Part shown: positions 5,671 through 6,660 of the stretch, one piece after another
Layout: each line of letters begins with the position of its first letter
How positions within the stretch are numbered: position 1 is the first letter of the stretch
NCBI GenBank assembly: GCA_003531585.1
Contig: DQFX01000025.1
Span: 1-6,660 of the forward strand
Length of the DNA stretch: 6,660 nucleotides
Direction of reading: 5' to 3'
Source of the DNA: Oscillospiraceae bacterium
Lineage (GTDB): Bacteria > Bacillota > Clostridia > Oscillospirales > Ruminococcaceae
Program-made: the position numbers and the translations under genes
The notes under the pieces: generated by a model
Seen by the model: the letters and a program-made list of their open reading frames with translations, nothing else
The model's database searches: none
What the model was told of the DNA's origin: nothing

Positions 5671-5677
5671 AAAAGAC

Positions 5678-6559
5678 ATGTATATCAGCTTTGAATATTA
5701 CCGGATATTTTACTACGTGGCGAAATACGGGAGCATATCCCAGGCGGCGGAAGCGCTGATGAACAATCAGCCGAACATCTCCCGCACCATAAAGAACCTC
5801 GAGAGCGAGCTGAACTGCACGCTGTTCGTGAGGTCGCGCAAGGGCGTTGAGCTGACCCCGGAGGGCGAGAAGCTGTACTCCCACGTAGCGGCGGCGGTGG
5901 AGCAGATACAGTACGGCGAGGAGGAGCTGTGCCTTGAACGGACGCTGGCGAAGGGCGTGGTAACGATAGGTGCGAGCGAGATCGCGCTTAGGTGCTACCT
6001 GCTTCCGGTGCTGAAGAATTTCCGGCAGAAGTACCCGGGCGTGCGCATACGTGTATTCAACCACTCGACTCCGCAGGCGATATCCGCGCTGAAGCACGGG
6101 CTTGTAGACCTCGGCGTTGTGACGACTCCCACGGAGGACACCGACCTCATCGTTTCAAAGGAGATATGCGAGATACGGGAGATACCGGTGTGCGGAGCGG
6201 CGTTCCCGGAGCTTGCAGGGAGGCAGGTCAGCCTGTCGGAGCTTACGAAGTATCCGATGATATCGCTGTTCAAGCAGACCAAGACGTACGAGATATATTC
6301 CGAGTGGTTCCGGAAGAATGGCTGTACGCTCTCGCCTGATATCGAGGCAGCCACAGCGGATCTGATACTTCCGATGGTGCGGAACAATCTCGGGATAGGA
6401 TTTGTGCCGGCGCAGTTCCTTGAGTGTTACCCCACAGACGGGCTGATACTGCTCGACCTCAAGGAGAGCGTACCGGCGCGGAAAATCTGCCTGCTCAAGC
6501 GGAAGAGCCAGTCCATGAGCGCCGCAGGCAGAGAGCTGGAACGAATGATACTGAAGTGA
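5678..6559 (+). CDS. LysR-family transcriptional regulator
   Basis: This is a cytoplasmic DNA-binding regulator, normally a tetramer that senses a small-molecule effector. Its 293 residues match the family (about 290-310). The N-terminal winged helix-turn-helix (about 4-63) shows FYYVAKYGSISQAAEAL (11-27), QPNISRTIKNLE (31-42) and LFVRSRKGVELTPEG (49-63), all classical LysR positions. A linker helix (about 64-90) leads into the substrate-binding domain (about 91-290), starting at VVTIGAS (94-100). It has its own consensus promoter and lies behind two terminators, so it is transcribed separately from the upstream cluster and in the same direction rather than divergently, which is less usual for LysR. 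It may control the upstream module, the gene after the window, or itself; none of these can be read directly. ATA codons are frequent here, unlike metQ. No clear terminator follows. Confidence 0.92.
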   Translation: MYISFEYYRIFYYVAKYGSISQAAEALMNNQPNISRTIKNLESELNCTLFVRSRKGVELTPEGEKLYSHVAAAVEQIQYGEEELCLERTLAKGVVTIGASEIALRCYLLPVLKNFRQKYPGVRIRVFNHSTPQAISALKHGLVDLGVVTTPTEDTDLIVSKEICEIREIPVCGAAFPELAGRQVSLSELTKYPMISLFKQTKTYEIYSEWFRKNGCTLSPDIEAATADLILPMVRNNLGIGFVPAQFLECYPTDGLILLDLKESVPARKICLLKRKSQSMSAAGRELERMILK

Positions 6560-6660
6560 ATCAGTTGCTGTATGTGTCATGTGATTCTTATTACGAAAAA
6601 CTATAATTTATGCAGATAGTGATTACTTTTTATCAACCCAAAATCGGGAGTCAAGGGGGA
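6560..6660 (+). other. AT-rich tail after lysR, possible upstream region of a next gene
   Basis: There is no gene and no hairpin terminator in these 101 nt. A TATAAT stands at 6602-6607, but the sequence 16-18 nt upstream (around 6579-6585) is a poor -35. The window ends in AAGGGGGA (6653-6660), which could be a Shine-Dalgarno for a plus-strand gene starting just beyond the edge. Both points are weak and cannot be settled here. Confidence 0.25.

Noticed and set aside
5402..6097. 231-residue minus-strand open frame across the lysR promoter region
   Set aside because: It runs through two terminators, a promoter and the start of lysR, and has no coding signal of its own.
6626..6654. Minus-strand promoter with TTGACT (-35) near the right edge
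   Set aside because: The matching -10 is only TAAAAA or AAAAAG, and it would fire into the 3' end of lysR with no minus-strand gene there.
1..6660. CRISPR arrays, tRNA/rRNA genes, transposases, toxin-antitoxin or phage-defence genes
   Set aside because: Looked for on both strands and not found. Coding space is filled by six ordinary metabolic and regulatory genes, and no spaced repeat array or clover-leaf sequence is visible.

Overview
The window reads as a stretch of a moderately GC-rich, low-redundancy chromosome of a Gram-positive anaerobe. The likely source is a gut Clostridia member of the Ruminococcus/Oscillospiraceae type. The support for this is strong GGAGG-type ribosome binding sites at most genes, a lipobox-bearing binding protein, U-tailed hairpin terminators, and protein sequences of Firmicutes character. 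The genus is an inference from general resemblance and was not tested by search.

Six complete genes lie on the plus strand and nothing convincing is coded on the minus strand. Positions 1-106 are an untranslated leader with no recognised riboswitch. Positions 107-2845 encode a complete methionine-family ABC importer: ATPase MetN, permease MetI and lipoprotein MetQ. metN and metI overlap by 8 nt with an excellent Shine-Dalgarno inside metN. A compact U-tailed hairpin (2867-2899) separates metQ from a GlcD/D-lactate-dehydrogenase-type FAD oxidoreductase (2916-4280). That gene is followed 10 nt later by a class I aminotransferase (4291-5457) resembling the methionine/glutamine/kynurenine transaminase group. 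A strong terminator closes this set. The 220-nt gap 5458-5677 holds two terminators, a short tandem repeat with a GC hairpin, and a perfect-consensus sigma-A promoter for a LysR-type regulator (5678-6559). The last 101 nt carry no gene.

Taken together, the importer would bring in methionine or a related compound. The aminotransferase would interconvert an amino acid and its 2-oxo acid, and the FAD enzyme would interconvert a 2-hydroxy acid and a 2-oxo acid. This suggests a small module linking 2-hydroxy acid, 2-oxo acid and amino acid around methionine or another hydrophobic amino acid. The chemistry of each family is established; the joint pathway and its substrate are inference. The LysR protein may regulate the module, but its target cannot be read from the sequence.

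Most of the window is ordinary metabolism. The parts most worth a second look are the redox/transamination pair attached to metNIQ, the intra-operon hairpin with a T-box-core-like sequence, and the tandemly duplicated -10 region in front of lysR.
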